NCBI GenBank assembly: GCA_963739005.1
Contig: CAVTYQ010000007.1
Location: 682,001-746,000 of the forward strand
Reading direction: 5' to 3'
Length of the DNA stretch: 64,000 nucleotides
Source: DASWJZ01 sp963739005
GTDB lineage: Bacteria > Pseudomonadota > Alphaproteobacteria > Rhizobiales > Afifellaceae
The position numbers and the translations under genes were made by a program. Positions 19,914-28,669 of the stretch are shown one piece after another. Under the pieces are notes generated by a model, which saw only the letters and a list, made by a program, of their open reading frames with translations, ran no database searches and had not been told where the DNA came from. Each line of letters begins with the position of its first letter. Position 1 is the stretch's first letter.

Positions 19914-21389
19914 GTGGCTGACATCCGCGAATTCGAAAGCGCCGAAGACGAGAAACCCGTCGGCGCGCAGATCGAAGACGAAGCGCGGATTGCCGCAGCA
20001 CAAGGAGAGCCGCCCCTCCATCCAAGCCCGCCACGCGGAGACGCGATCGCCCAGGGGCTGAAGGAAGCCTTCCTCGCCGGCATCATCGCGCTTGCGATGT
20101 TCGGGCCGCTGGTTGGCATCGAGACGACGCAAAACATCAATAACCAGCTCGTCTACAAGACTCGCTTCCCGCTCCTCTTCACCGTCGTCGCGATCGTCTT
20201 CGTGGGGCGCCTGGCGCTCGCCCTCTTCGTCCGTCCGATGCTCATGCGCAGGCAGCAGCGCCCACCTGCGAAGACGGTGGCCACGCCGTCGCCCTTCGCA
20301 GGTTTCAAGCGGTTCTTTGCGCCAGTCGCGCTCCTCGTCCTTTTCGCCTACCCCTTCATCGTGCTGCAGCTCACCGGCATTCAGGGATCGATCAAGTGGG
20401 TCGATAATTTCGGCGTGCAGATCCTGATCTACGTCATGCTCGGGTGGGGGCTGAACGTCGTGGTCGGCCTCGCCGGCCTGCTCGATCTCGGTTACGTCGC
20501 CTTTTACGCCGTCGGCGCTTACACTTACGCCCTGCTCGCCACGCATTTCGGGCTGTCGTTCTGGCTTCTCCTCCCGATCGCCGGACTTCTCGCCGCAAGC
20601 TGGGGGGTGGCGCTCGGCTTCCCGGTGCTGCGGCTCCGCGGCGACTATCTCGCCATCGTCACGCTGGCTTTCGGCGAGATCATCCGCCTCGTGCTGATCA
20701 ACTGGCGCGAAGTGACAAATGGCGGCTTCGGCATCCTCTCGATTCCCAAGGTGACGCTCTTCGGCATGCCTTTCGACGCGTCGCCGCACGGCTTCGCCCA
20801 CACCTTCGGGCTTCCCACCAGCTCGGCCTACTACAAGATCTTTCTCTACTACCTGATCCTGCTTCTCGCGCTGTTCACCGCGTTCGTCACGACGCGGCTC
20901 CGGCGGCTTCCGATCGGCCGCGCCTGGGAGTCGCTCCGCGAAGACGAGATCGCCTGCCGCTCGCTTGGCATCAACACCACCAATACCAAGCTCACCGCGT
21001 TCGCAATCGGCGCCATGTTCGGCGGCTTCGCCGGCTCGTTCTTCGCCGCTCGGCAAGGCTTCGTCAGCCCGGAATCCTTCGTCTTCCTGGAATCGGCGAT
21101 GGTCGTTGCCATCGTCGTGCTTGGTGGGATGGGTTCGATGATCGGTGTCGCGGTCGCCGCGGCCTGCATGATCGGCGGCACCGAAATCCTGCGCGAGATG
21201 GATGTTCTGAAGTCGGTCTTCGGACCCGCCTTCGACCCCGGCCAGTACCGGATGCTCATCTTCGGCATTGCCATGGTCTCGATCATGGTCTGGCGCCCGC
21301 GCGGCTTCGTAAAGATGCGGCAGCCGACCGTCTTCCTGAACAAACGCAAAGCAATCTCCGGCGACCTTGTGCAAGAGGGTCACGGCTGA
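19914..21389 (+). CDS. livM: Branched-chain amino acid ABC transporter permease LivM
   Basis: A 491-residue permease. The LivM core (from about residue 160) contains GWGLNVVVGLAGLLDLGYVAFYAVGAYTYALL, FPVLRLRGDYLAIVTLAFGEIIRLVLINW and RAWESLREDEIACRSLGINTTNTKLTAFAIGA. The N-terminal extension of about 150 residues has a charged leader (VADIREFESAEDEK) and two extra helices, a feature of long alphaproteobacterial LivM proteins. The GTG start at 19914 lies 2 bases after the livH stop; nearby ATG codons would cut into conserved helices. Confidence 0.93.
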   Translation: MADIREFESAEDEKPVGAQIEDEARIAAAQGEPPLHPSPPRGDAIAQGLKEAFLAGIIALAMFGPLVGIETTQNINNQLVYKTRFPLLFTVVAIVFVGRLALALFVRPMLMRRQQRPPAKTVATPSPFAGFKRFFAPVALLVLFAYPFIVLQLTGIQGSIKWVDNFGVQILIYVMLGWGLNVVVGLAGLLDLGYVAFYAVGAYTYALLATHFGLSFWLLLPIAGLLAASWGVALGFPVLRLRGDYLAIVTLAFGEIIRLVLINWREVTNGGFGILSIPKVTLFGMPFDASPHGFAHTFGLPTSSAYYKIFLYYLILLLALFTAFVTTRLRRLPIGRAWESLREDEIACRSLGINTTNTKLTAFAIGAMFGGFAGSFFAARQGFVSPESFVFLESAMVVAIVVLGGMGSMIGVAVAAACMIGGTEILREMDVLKSVFGPAFDPGQYRMLIFGIAMVSIMVWRPRGFVKMRQPTVFLNKRKAISGDLVQEGHG

Positions 21390-21390
21390 C

Positions 21391-22260
21391 ATGGATGCCG
21401 GCAAATACGCGCGGCCGATCGACCCGATCCTGACGGTCGAGCACTTGACCATGCGCTTCGGCGGCCTCGTCGCCGTCAACGACGTGTCCTTCCGCGCCGA
21501 GCGCGGCGATATTACCGGCCTGATCGGCCCGAACGGCGCCGGAAAGACCACCGTCTTCAACTGCGTGACCGGCTTCTACAAGCCGAGCCAGGGGCGGCTC
21601 GCGCTCAAGCAGGTGGGCGGCGCCGAATTCCTGCTCGAGCGCATGCCCGACTACAGCATCGCCGCGAAGGCGAAGGTGGCGCGGACCTTCCAGAACATCC
21701 GCCTCTTTGGCGGCATGACCACGCTGGAAAACCTTCTGGTCGCACAGCACAACCACCTGATGATCGCGTCCGGCATGTCGGTCTTCGGCGTGCTCGGGCT
21801 CCCGGGCTACAAGCGGGCGGAAGCCGAAGCCGTCGAAAAGGCGCGGGGCTGGCTTGAGGAAATCGACCTTACGAGCCGCGCCGACGATCCCGCCGCCGAC
21901 CTCCCCTATGGGGCGCAACGGAGGCTCGAAATCGCCCGCGCCATGTGCACCGGTCCCGAGCTTCTCTGTCTCGACGAGCCGGCGGCCGGCCTCAACCCGC
22001 GCGAATCCGCCGAGCTGAACCAGCTCCTCCTGCGCATCCGCGACAAGTACCGGACGTCGGTGCTTCTGATCGAGCACGACATGTCTGTCGTGATGGAGAT
22101 ATCGGACCACGTCGTGGTGCTGGAATACGGCATCAAGATCGCCGACGACACGTCGGAATCCGTGCGTCGCGATCCGAAGGTCATCGCCGCCTATCTTGGC
22201 GTCGAGGACGAAGAGGTCGCCGAGGTCGAGCAGACGCTCGGCGTCGCGGAGATGCGGTGA
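21391..22260 (+). CDS. livG: Branched-chain amino acid ABC transporter ATP-binding protein LivG
   Basis: A 289-residue ATPase with Walker A GPNGAGKTTVF, ARTFQNIRLFGGMTTLENLLVAQHN, signature LPYGAQRRLEIARAM (the degenerate LivG form), Walker B LLCLDEPAAGLNPRES and VLLIEHDMSVVMEISDHVVVLEYG. The ATG at 21391 directly follows the livM stop; an upstream TTG lies inside livM and is less likely. Its stop codon overlaps the livF start (TGATG). A negatively charged tail (EDEEVAEVEQ) follows the usual end. Confidence 0.95.
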   Translation: MDAGKYARPIDPILTVEHLTMRFGGLVAVNDVSFRAERGDITGLIGPNGAGKTTVFNCVTGFYKPSQGRLALKQVGGAEFLLERMPDYSIAAKAKVARTFQNIRLFGGMTTLENLLVAQHNHLMIASGMSVFGVLGLPGYKRAEAEAVEKARGWLEEIDLTSRADDPAADLPYGAQRRLEIARAMCTGPELLCLDEPAAGLNPRESAELNQLLLRIRDKYRTSVLLIEHDMSVVMEISDHVVVLEYGIKIADDTSESVRRDPKVIAAYLGVEDEEVAEVEQTLGVAEMR

Positions 22261-22994
22261 TGGCCGCCGCCGGCAATCCGCTGCTCGCCGTCCGCGGCGT
22301 CCAGACCTTCTACGGCAAGATCATCGCGCTTCGCGGCGTCGACATGGACGTCTTCGAGAACGAGATCGTCGCCCTCATCGGCGCGAACGGCGCCGGCAAG
22401 TCGACGTTGATGATGACGATCTGCGGCAATCCGCAGGCGCGCGGCGGCTCCATCGTCTACGACGGACAGGACATCACGCGGCTCCCAACGCATGAGATCG
22501 CGCGCCTCAGGATCGCGCAGTCGCCCGAGGGCCGACGCATCTTTTCGCGCATGACCGTCTTGGAGAACCTGCAGATGGGCGCCTCCATCGATGGCCTGAA
22601 ATACTTCGACGAAGACGCGGAACGCGTCTTCACGCTCTTCCCCCGGCTCAAGGAGCGCCGCAGCCAGCGCGGCGGCACGCTCTCCGGCGGCGAGCAGCAG
22701 ATGCTCTCGATCGCCCGCGCGCTGATGGCGCGTCCGCGCTTGCTCCTCCTCGACGAGCCCTCGCTCGGACTTGCCCCGATCATCGTGCGGCAGATTTTCG
22801 ACAGCATTCGCGAGTTGAACGCGACGCAGAAGCTGACGGTGTTTCTGGTCGAGCAGAACGCCTATCACGCGTTGAAGCTCGCGCACCGCGGCTATGTCAT
22901 GGTGAACGGGTCGATCACCATGTCGGGCACCGGCAAGGAACTGCTCGAGAAGCCTGAGGTACGCGCCGCCTACCTGGAAGGCGGGGCGCATTAA
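22260..22994 (+). CDS. livF: Branched-chain amino acid ABC transporter ATP-binding protein LivF
   Basis: A 244-residue ATPase with Walker A GANGAGKSTLMMT, LRIAQSPEGRRIFSRMTVLENLQMGA, signature LSGGEQQMLSIARALMARPRLLLLDEPSLGLAP and FLVEQNAYHALKLAHRGYVMVNG. These are the LivF forms. The ATG at 22260 overlaps the livG stop, with GGAG 7 bases upstream. It works as a heterodimer with LivG beneath LivH/LivM. Confidence 0.95.
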   Translation: MAAAGNPLLAVRGVQTFYGKIIALRGVDMDVFENEIVALIGANGAGKSTLMMTICGNPQARGGSIVYDGQDITRLPTHEIARLRIAQSPEGRRIFSRMTVLENLQMGASIDGLKYFDEDAERVFTLFPRLKERRSQRGGTLSGGEQQMLSIARALMARPRLLLLDEPSLGLAPIIVRQIFDSIRELNATQKLTVFLVEQNAYHALKLAHRGYVMVNGSITMSGTGKELLEKPEVRAAYLEGGAH

Positions 22995-23005
22995 GCGAGG
23001 CGACA

Positions 23006-23371
23006 ATGCAAGGCGTCATCTACGAAGAACCTTCCGCCTGGCTCTTTATCCTGGTCACCTGCGTGCTTGGCGGCGGGGCCGCGTGGATGGCCGGCCGCGC
23101 CTATGCGATAACTTGGCGCACCCCGCTGTCGCTGGCGCTGGCGCTGCTTCTCCTCGGCGTGGCGACCCGCTTCATCCATCACGCCATGTTCGGCGGCACG
23201 ATGTTTTCGCTGCGCTTCTATGTCGTAGACACCGTCGTCCTCTTCTTCTTTGGCTTCGTCAGCTTTCGCTACCGCCGCGCTTGGCAGATGGCGACGCAAT
23301 ACTACTGGCTTTACGAGCGAAGCGGCCCGTTCACTTGGCGTTCACGGCAGACGCCACTCGAGGAATCGTGA
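23006..23371 (+). CDS. DUF6867 family small membrane protein
   Basis: A 121-residue protein with three predicted transmembrane helices (about residues 12-30, 40-60 and 70-90) and a conserved C-terminal RYRRAWQMATQYYWLYERSGPFTWRSR. I recognise it as the DUF6867-type protein often encoded between livF and the binding protein in Rhizobiales. It could be an accessory of the transporter, but no function is known to me. It lies 11 bases after livF. Confidence 0.8.
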   Translation: MQGVIYEEPSAWLFILVTCVLGGGAAWMAGRAYAITWRTPLSLALALLLLGVATRFIHHAMFGGTMFSLRFYVVDTVVLFFFGFVSFRYRRAWQMATQYYWLYERSGPFTWRSRQTPLEES

Positions 23372-23478
23372 AATCTGGGTGACAAATCCCGAAAAACCGG
23401 CATGATCCGGGGCCAGGAGGCTTCTGGCCCAGATGGGCATGTCTGAGCCTTTCCAGCAATCATAAGGGAGACGTGACT

Positions 23479-24603
23479 ATGAAATCGCACTGGCTTTCCG
23501 GCGTCGTAATCGCTGCCGGGATGGTATTTGCGGGGACCGTGCAGGCGGCCGATCTGACGATCGGCGTGGCCGGCCCGCTCACCGGACCAAACGCAGCCTT
23601 CGGCGCGCAGCTGCAGAATGGCGCGCAGATGGCGGCCGACGACATCAACGCCGCCGGCGGCGTGCTCGGGATGAACATCGCGCTGGAATTCGGCGACGAC
23701 GTCTCCGACCCGAAGCAGGGCGTGTCTGTTGCCAACAAGTTCGTCGGCGACGGCGTCCTCTATGTGGATGGCCACTTCAACTCCGGCGTTTCGATCCCGG
23801 CGTCGGAAGTCTACTCCGAGAACGGCGTGCTCGAGATCACGCCTGCAGCGACGAACCCGGTCTTCACCGAGCGCGGCCTCTGGGACACGTTCCGGACTTG
23901 CGGTCGCGACGACCAGCAGGGCGCCGTTGCCGGAAAATGGATCGCCGACCACGAGGCCGGCAAGAAGGTCGCCGTCCTGCACGACAAGACGCCTTACGGA
24001 CAGGGCCTCGCCGACGAGACCAAGAAGGCGATGAACGCGGCCGGTGACACCGAGGTGATGTATGAAGGCATCAACGTCGGCGACAACGACTTCTCCGCGC
24101 TGATCTCCAAGATGAAGGAAGCCGGCGTCGAGGTCGTCTACTTCGGCGGCCTGCATACCGAAGGTGGCAAGATCGTCCGCCAGATGGCCGACGCGGGCTT
24201 GAAGGCGCAGTTCATCTCCGGCGACGGCATCGTCTCGGCCGAGTTCGCCTCCATCGCCGGCCCCGCCGCCGAGGGCGTGCTCAACACCTTCGGACCGGAC
24301 CCGCGCAAGCTTGAATCCGCGGCGGCCGTCGTGAAGAAGTTCCGCGACTCGGGCTTCGAGCCGGAGGCCTACACGCTCTACAGCTACGCCGCGATCCAGG
24401 TCATCACCCAGGCGATCACCAAGACCGGCTCGGCGGCCGACGCGCAGAAGGTCGCCGACACGATCAAGTCCGGCGGCCCGTGGGACACGGTGCTTGGCCC
24501 GCTCGGCTACGATTCCAAGGGCGACATCACGAAGCTCGACTACGTGATGTACATCTGGAAGAAGGGCGCCGACGGCAACATCACCTACGTGGAGATGGAA
24601 TAG
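23479..24603 (+). CDS. livK: Branched-chain amino acid ABC transporter substrate-binding protein
   Basis: A 374-residue periplasmic binding protein (Peripla_BP_6) with a Sec signal peptide MKSHWLSGVVIAAGMVFAG...AA, followed by DLTIGVAGPLTGPNAAFGAQ, the ligand-pocket LEITPAATNPVFTERG and DKTPYGQGLADETKKAMN. I chose ATG at 23479, 8 bases after GGGAG, over GTG at 23473. It ends the liv operon and is followed by a strong terminator. LivK/LivJ-like proteins bind leucine, isoleucine, valine or other amino acids; the precise ligand cannot be read. Confidence 0.92.
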   Translation: MKSHWLSGVVIAAGMVFAGTVQAADLTIGVAGPLTGPNAAFGAQLQNGAQMAADDINAAGGVLGMNIALEFGDDVSDPKQGVSVANKFVGDGVLYVDGHFNSGVSIPASEVYSENGVLEITPAATNPVFTERGLWDTFRTCGRDDQQGAVAGKWIADHEAGKKVAVLHDKTPYGQGLADETKKAMNAAGDTEVMYEGINVGDNDFSALISKMKEAGVEVVYFGGLHTEGGKIVRQMADAGLKAQFISGDGIVSAEFASIAGPAAEGVLNTFGPDPRKLESAAAVVKKFRDSGFEPEAYTLYSYAAIQVITQAITKTGSAADAQKVADTIKSGGPWDTVLGPLGYDSKGDITKLDYVMYIWKKGADGNITYVEME

Positions 24604-24629
24604 TCCTCTTCGCCATCTGAATACCGCGA

Positions 24630-24656
24630 GGCCCGCCCTTTTTGGGCGGGCCTTTT
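24630..24656 (+). terminator. Rho-independent terminator of the liv operon
   Basis: GGCCCGCCC, loop TTTTT, GGGCGGGCC followed by TTTTCTTT, 26 bases past the livK stop. A perfect 9-base GC stem with a T-tract. Confidence 0.93.
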
Positions 24657-24784
24657 CTTTGACCCGGAGGGCTCAAAAAAAGCCGGCTCTTCCGCTGATT
24701 TGAACCCTCCGTCTGCAACCTTCGCTCTTCTGCCGCTTTTCTCTGCCGCAGCCGCGCTGCGGTTCTGACCGGCAGGAGGTTTCC

Positions 24785-24943
24785 ATGCACGACATCACGC
24801 TCACCCCGATCATGCTACAGTCGCTCATCGCGTTGCTCGCCGGAATCCTGATCCTCGTCGTGCCGCGGGTGCTGAACTATGTGGTCGCCTTGTACCTGAT
24901 CGTCGTTGGCCTCCTCGGGCTCTTCCCGAACCTCTGGGGATGA
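24785..24943 (+). CDS. DUF3096 family small membrane protein
   Basis: A 52-residue protein, MHDITLTPIMLQSLIALLAG onward, with two hydrophobic segments split by VVPRVLNYVVALYLIVVGLLGLFP. This is the DUF3096 pattern. The start is well supported: AGGAGG lies 5 bases upstream. Its stop overlaps the start of the next gene (ATGA), so the two are coupled. Function unknown; probably a small inner-membrane protein. Confidence 0.85.
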   Translation: MHDITLTPIMLQSLIALLAGILILVVPRVLNYVVALYLIVVGLLGLFPNLWG

Positions 24944-25923
24944 GCCCCTTCCCCGGCCTTTCCGTCGGCCATGCGACCGACGCTCAGATGAAATCCGGCG
25001 TGACGGTGTTCTTGCCGGATCAGCCGGCGATAGCAGCGGTCCACGTTGCGGGCGGTGCGCCCGCGAGCCGCGAGGCCGCCGCTCTCAGCCCCGAGAACAG
25101 CGTTGAACGCATCGACGCGATCGTGCTGACCGGCGGTTCCGCGTTCGGCCTCGCCGTGGCTGACGGCACCATGGACTGGCTCGCGGCCAACGGGCGCGGC
25201 TTTGCCGTCGGCCCGGTGCGGGTGCCGATCGCCCCCGCGGCGGCGCTCTTCGATCTTCTGAACGGCGGCGAGAAGCCGGCCGACCTTGCCTCGGCCTATC
25301 GCGCGCTTGGGCGCGCCGCCTGCGAAGCAGCCGGCGGCGAGGTTGCCGTCGGGTCGGTCGGCGCGGGCGCCGGCGCGACGACAGCGGACTTGAAGGGCGG
25401 CTTCGGTGCGGCGGCGAGCGTGCTTGCCGACGGCTGCCGCGTCGCCGCTTTCGTTGCGGTCAACTCTGTCGGCCGCGTCACGCTCGGCTCGACGCCGCAT
25501 TTTCGCGCGGCGCCCTTCGAACGGAAGGCCGAGTTCGGCGGGCTTGGATTTCCTGCAAAGCTTCCGCCGGATGCCGGTGCGATCGTCACCAAGCGGCCGA
25601 TGGAGCCCGGCGCCAACACGACGCTTGCCGTGATCGCCACCGATTGCGCGCTCTCCCGCGCCGAGGCGAAGCGCCTGGCGATCGCCGCGCATGACGGCAT
25701 GGCGCTCGCGATCTACCCCGCCCACACCCCCTTCGACGGCGACACGGTCTTCGCGCTTTCAACCGGCGCGCGCCCGCTTCCCGGCGGCATGCGCGGGCTT
25801 GGACCGCTCTGCGCCGAGGCCGCCGCGGCGCTCGCCCGCGCCATCGCCGTCGCCGTCTTTGCCGCGACACCCGCTCCGAACGACCGCTTCCCCACCTGGC
25901 GCGAGCTCTACGGCCAGGCCTGA
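24940..25923 (+). CDS. P1 family peptidase (DmpA/S58-like)
   Basis: A 327-residue member of the DmpA/P1 (S58) family of self-processing aminopeptidases. Motifs are LSVGHATDAQMKSGVTVFLP, IDAIVLTGGSAFGLAVADGTMDWL, GSVGAGAGATTADLKGGFG and PGANTTLAVIATDCALSRAEAKRLAIAAHDGMA. The threonine in ANTTLAVIATD is at the expected autocleavage/nucleophile site, which would give a large alpha and small beta chain. It is coupled to the DUF3096 gene. The natural substrate is unknown. Confidence 0.85.
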   Translation: MSPFPGLSVGHATDAQMKSGVTVFLPDQPAIAAVHVAGGAPASREAAALSPENSVERIDAIVLTGGSAFGLAVADGTMDWLAANGRGFAVGPVRVPIAPAAALFDLLNGGEKPADLASAYRALGRAACEAAGGEVAVGSVGAGAGATTADLKGGFGAAASVLADGCRVAAFVAVNSVGRVTLGSTPHFRAAPFERKAEFGGLGFPAKLPPDAGAIVTKRPMEPGANTTLAVIATDCALSRAEAKRLAIAAHDGMALAIYPAHTPFDGDTVFALSTGARPLPGGMRGLGPLCAEAAAALARAIAVAVFAATPAPNDRFPTWRELYGQA

Positions 25924-25979
25924 GCGTCGAGCAATCTCCATCGACGCGGCCGAAGCCCCTGTGCTAGGGCCGCCTCGCC

Positions 25980-26663
25980 ATGCAACGCCCGCTCAAGATC
26001 GCCGCCTCGATTCTCGCCTCCGACTTCAGCCGCCTCGGCGAGGAGATCGCGGCGGTCGATGCGGCCGGCGCCGACTGGATCCATCTCGATGTGATGGACG
26101 GGCACTTCGTCCCCAACATCACCTTCGGCGCGCCGGTGATCCGGCACGTTCGCGGGCGCACGCAAAAGCCCTTCGACACGCACCTCATGATCGCGCCGGC
26201 CGACCCCTATCTCGCGGATTTCGCCGCCGCGGGCGTCGACGCCATCACGGTCCACGCCGAGGCGGGACCGCATCTCGACCGCTCGCTTCAGGCAATCCAG
26301 GCGCTCGGAAAGCGCGCCGGCGTCGCCATCAATCCCGCGACTCCGGCGAGCGCGATCGAACACGTCCTCGATCGGCTCTCCGTCGTCATCGTGATGACCG
26401 TCAATCCGGGCTTCGGCGGACAGGCCTTCATCCCGGCGATGCTGGAGAAGATAGGGCAGGTGAAGGCGCTGACCGGCGGCCGCGATATCGATATCAGCGT
26501 CGACGGAGGCATCGGCCCGAAGACCGCCGCCGCTGTCGTCTCGGCGGGCGCTAATGTGCTCGTCGCCGGCGCCGCCATCTTCACCGGCGGCCCGCAAGAC
26601 TACGCGAAGAACATCGCCGCGATACGCAAGGCAGCCGGAAGCGCCGGCGGCGGATGGGCCTGA
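25980..26663 (+). CDS. rpe: Ribulose-phosphate 3-epimerase
   Basis: A 227-residue TIM barrel with all epimerase motifs: IAASILASDFSRLGEE, HLDVMDGHFVPNITFG, DTHLMI, HAEAG, VNPGFGGQAFIP and DISVDGGIGPKTA. It interconverts ribulose-5-phosphate and xylulose-5-phosphate. The C-terminus (GSAGGGWA) is slightly extended. It lies 56 bases after the peptidase and 73 bases before purB on the same strand. Confidence 0.96.
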   Translation: MQRPLKIAASILASDFSRLGEEIAAVDAAGADWIHLDVMDGHFVPNITFGAPVIRHVRGRTQKPFDTHLMIAPADPYLADFAAAGVDAITVHAEAGPHLDRSLQAIQALGKRAGVAINPATPASAIEHVLDRLSVVIVMTVNPGFGGQAFIPAMLEKIGQVKALTGGRDIDISVDGGIGPKTAAAVVSAGANVLVAGAAIFTGGPQDYAKNIAAIRKAAGSAGGGWA

Positions 26664-26736
26664 GCGGCAGCCGCCAGGGCCGCGTTGAAGAATCGCCACG
26701 CTCTGCTATGCCTTCCCGGCACGAACGGAGCACCGG

Positions 26737-28044
26737 ATGATCCCGCGCTACAGCCGCCCGGAGATGGCCGCCATCTGGTCGCCTGAGACGAAATTCCGCA
26801 TCTGGTTCGAGATCGAGGCGCACGCGCTCGACGCGATGGCCGAGCTCGGCCTCGTTCCGAAGGAAGCTGCGGCAACGGTCTGGGAGAAGGGCCGCAACGC
26901 CAAGTTCGATGTCGCGCGTATCGATGCGATCGAGCGCGAGGTGAAGCACGACGTCATCGCCTTCCTCACGCATCTTGCCGAAATCGTTGGGCCGGAGGCG
27001 CGGTTCGTGCATCTCGGCCTTACGTCCTCCGACGTGCTCGACACCTGCTTCAACGTGCAGCTCACGCGCGCCGCCGATATCCTGCTTGCGGACATCGACG
27101 CGCTGCTAGTGGCATTGAAACGGCGCGCCTTCGAGTTCAAGGACACGCCGACCATCGGCCGCTCGCACGGCATTCACGCCGAGCCGACGACTTTCGGCCT
27201 GAAGCTCGCTTTCGCCTATGCCGAGTTCGACCGCGCGCGCCGGCGCCTCGCGCTTGCGCACGAAGAGATCGCGACGACGGCGATCTCCGGCGCGGTCGGC
27301 ACGTTCGCGAATGTCGATCCGCGCGTCGAAGAGCACGTCGCGCGCGCGCTCGGGCTCCGGCCGGAGCCGATCTCCACGCAGGTGATCCCGCGCGACCGGC
27401 ACGCGATGTTCTTCGCGACGCTTGGCGTCGTCGCGTCGTCGGTGGAGCGGCTGGCGACCGAAATCCGCCACCTGCAGCGTACCGAGGTGCTCGAGGTCGA
27501 GGAGTATTTCTCGCCCGGCCAGAAGGGCTCATCGGCGATGCCCCACAAGCGCAACCCGGTGCTTTCAGAGAATCTCGTGGGCCTCGCGCGGATGGTGCGC
27601 GCCTATGCCCTCCCCGCAATGGAAGACGTCGCGCTCTGGCACGAGCGCGACATATCGCACTCTTCGGTAGAGCGGATGATCGGGCCGGACGCGACGGTGA
27701 CGCTCGATTTCGCCCTCGCGCGCCTCGCGGGCGTCGTCGACAAGCTCGTCGTCTATCCGGAGCGCATGCGCGAGAATCTCGACCGCCTCGGCGGGCTTAT
27801 CCATTCGCAGCGCCTGCTTCTCGCGCTTGTCGAAGCTGGCCTCTCACGCGAAGCCGCCTACGGACTCGTGCAACGCAACGCCATGAAGACCTGGGAGACA
27901 GGCGCCGATTTTTTGAGCGAGGTGCTGGCCGACGGGGAAGTCCGCTCGGCGCTCCCCGAATGCACGATCCGCGGGATCTTCGATCTCGGCCATCACATGA
28001 AGCACGTCGACACGATCTTTCGCCGCGTCTTCGGTGAAGCGTGA
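26737..28044 (+). CDS. purB: Adenylosuccinate lyase
   Basis: A 435-residue enzyme of the fumarase/aspartase superfamily. It begins MIPRYSRPEMAAIWSPETKF, typical of PurB, and carries HLGLTSSDVLDTC, GRSHGIHAEPTTFG and the signature GSSAMPHKRNPV. It acts twice in purine synthesis: SAICAR to AICAR, and adenylosuccinate to AMP. It lies near purC, purS and purQ on the same strand but is separated from them by four other genes. Confidence 0.97.
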   Translation: MIPRYSRPEMAAIWSPETKFRIWFEIEAHALDAMAELGLVPKEAAATVWEKGRNAKFDVARIDAIEREVKHDVIAFLTHLAEIVGPEARFVHLGLTSSDVLDTCFNVQLTRAADILLADIDALLVALKRRAFEFKDTPTIGRSHGIHAEPTTFGLKLAFAYAEFDRARRRLALAHEEIATTAISGAVGTFANVDPRVEEHVARALGLRPEPISTQVIPRDRHAMFFATLGVVASSVERLATEIRHLQRTEVLEVEEYFSPGQKGSSAMPHKRNPVLSENLVGLARMVRAYALPAMEDVALWHERDISHSSVERMIGPDATVTLDFALARLAGVVDKLVVYPERMRENLDRLGGLIHSQRLLLALVEAGLSREAAYGLVQRNAMKTWETGADFLSEVLADGEVRSALPECTIRGIFDLGHHMKHVDTIFRRVFGEA

Positions 28045-28056
28045 TGTGATGTTGTA

Positions 28057-28071
28057 GAACAAAAAATGAAC
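28057..28071. promoter_or_regulatory. SOS-box-like site GAAC-N7-GAAC
   Basis: GAACAAAAAATGAAC matches the alphaproteobacterial LexA consensus GAAC-N7-GAAC and is very close to the recA box at 54720 (GAACAAAATAGGAAC). It lies between purB and a small membrane protein gene that starts 162 bases downstream. A site of this pattern is expected about twice by chance in 64 kb, so this is only suggestive. Confidence 0.45.
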
Positions 28072-28232
28072 AGATCGCTATTCACAGGCAATGAAAAAAC
28101 CTTGGCGCCGCCTTGTTACCGACTTTTCGTCGGCGTAGTGCTTCGGCGCATTACGGTTTCGTAAGAGGCCGTGGAACGCGGCAGCGACCCGCACGTTTCG
28201 GAAAAGCTGCTTTCGTGGGAAAGGATTTCGGC

Positions 28233-28544
28233 ATGTCTGCCAATCGTCCGGGTGGGTCTTCGAACAGCACCCTCTATTTCATCGTCGGCGCGCTGATCAT
28301 CGCCGTGTTGATCATCGGCTGGTTCATGTACGGCAAGAAAGAGGCTCCGCCCGCCGCGCCGGCTACGACGGAAGCGCCGGCCATGGCGCCTGCGCCCGCA
28401 CCGGCGATGGCGCCAGAGCCGGCACCCGCCATGGCTCCTGAGCCGGCACCGGCAATGGCGCCTGAACCTGCCCCCGCCATGGCTCCTGAGCCGGCACCGG
28501 CGATGGCGCCCGAGCCCGCGCCGGCACCAGCCCCGGCGCAATAA
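28233..28544 (+). CDS. Small membrane protein with Ala-Met-Ala-Pro-Glu-Pro repeats
   Basis: A 103-residue protein with a short polar N-terminus (MSANRPGGSSNS), one transmembrane helix (about residues 14-33), then a low-complexity tail that includes five exact copies of AMAPEPAP (residues 58-97). The repeat DNA is itself tandem, with a 48-base higher-order period. Topology is probably N-in with the stiff Pro/Ala tail outside the membrane, like the TonB linker. ATG at 28233 follows AAGGATTTCGGC. An SOS-like box lies upstream and a terminator downstream, so it is a single-gene unit. Function unknown. Confidence 0.8.
   Translation: MSANRPGGSSNSTLYFIVGALIIAVLIIGWFMYGKKEAPPAAPATTEAPAMAPAPAPAMAPEPAPAMAPEPAPAMAPEPAPAMAPEPAPAMAPEPAPAPAPAQ
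28404..28523 (+). repeat. In-frame 24-bp tandem repeat (five AMAPEPAP units)
   Basis: Five tandem 24-base units encode AMAPEPAP without breaking frame. Two identical ATGGCTCCTGAGCCGGCACC segments 48 bases apart (28431 and 28479) show that the array grew by duplicating a double unit. The copy number is likely to vary between strains. Confidence 0.85.
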
Positions 28545-28566
28545 GGGCTTCTGCCCTTCGAGGTCT

Positions 28567-28595
28567 GGGGCGCCGCTCAAGCGGCGCCCCTTCTT
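28567..28595 (+). terminator. Rho-independent terminator
   Basis: GGGGCGCCGC, loop TCAA, GCGGCGCCCC followed by TTCTT, just after the repeat-containing membrane protein gene. A perfect 10-base stem. Confidence 0.85.
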
Positions 28596-28669
28596 ATTGG
28601 CTGCTTGTTGGCTGCTTGCGAACCGCGACTTCTAATAGAAGCGCGGGGCGCGATTTAGGATTGGACAAG

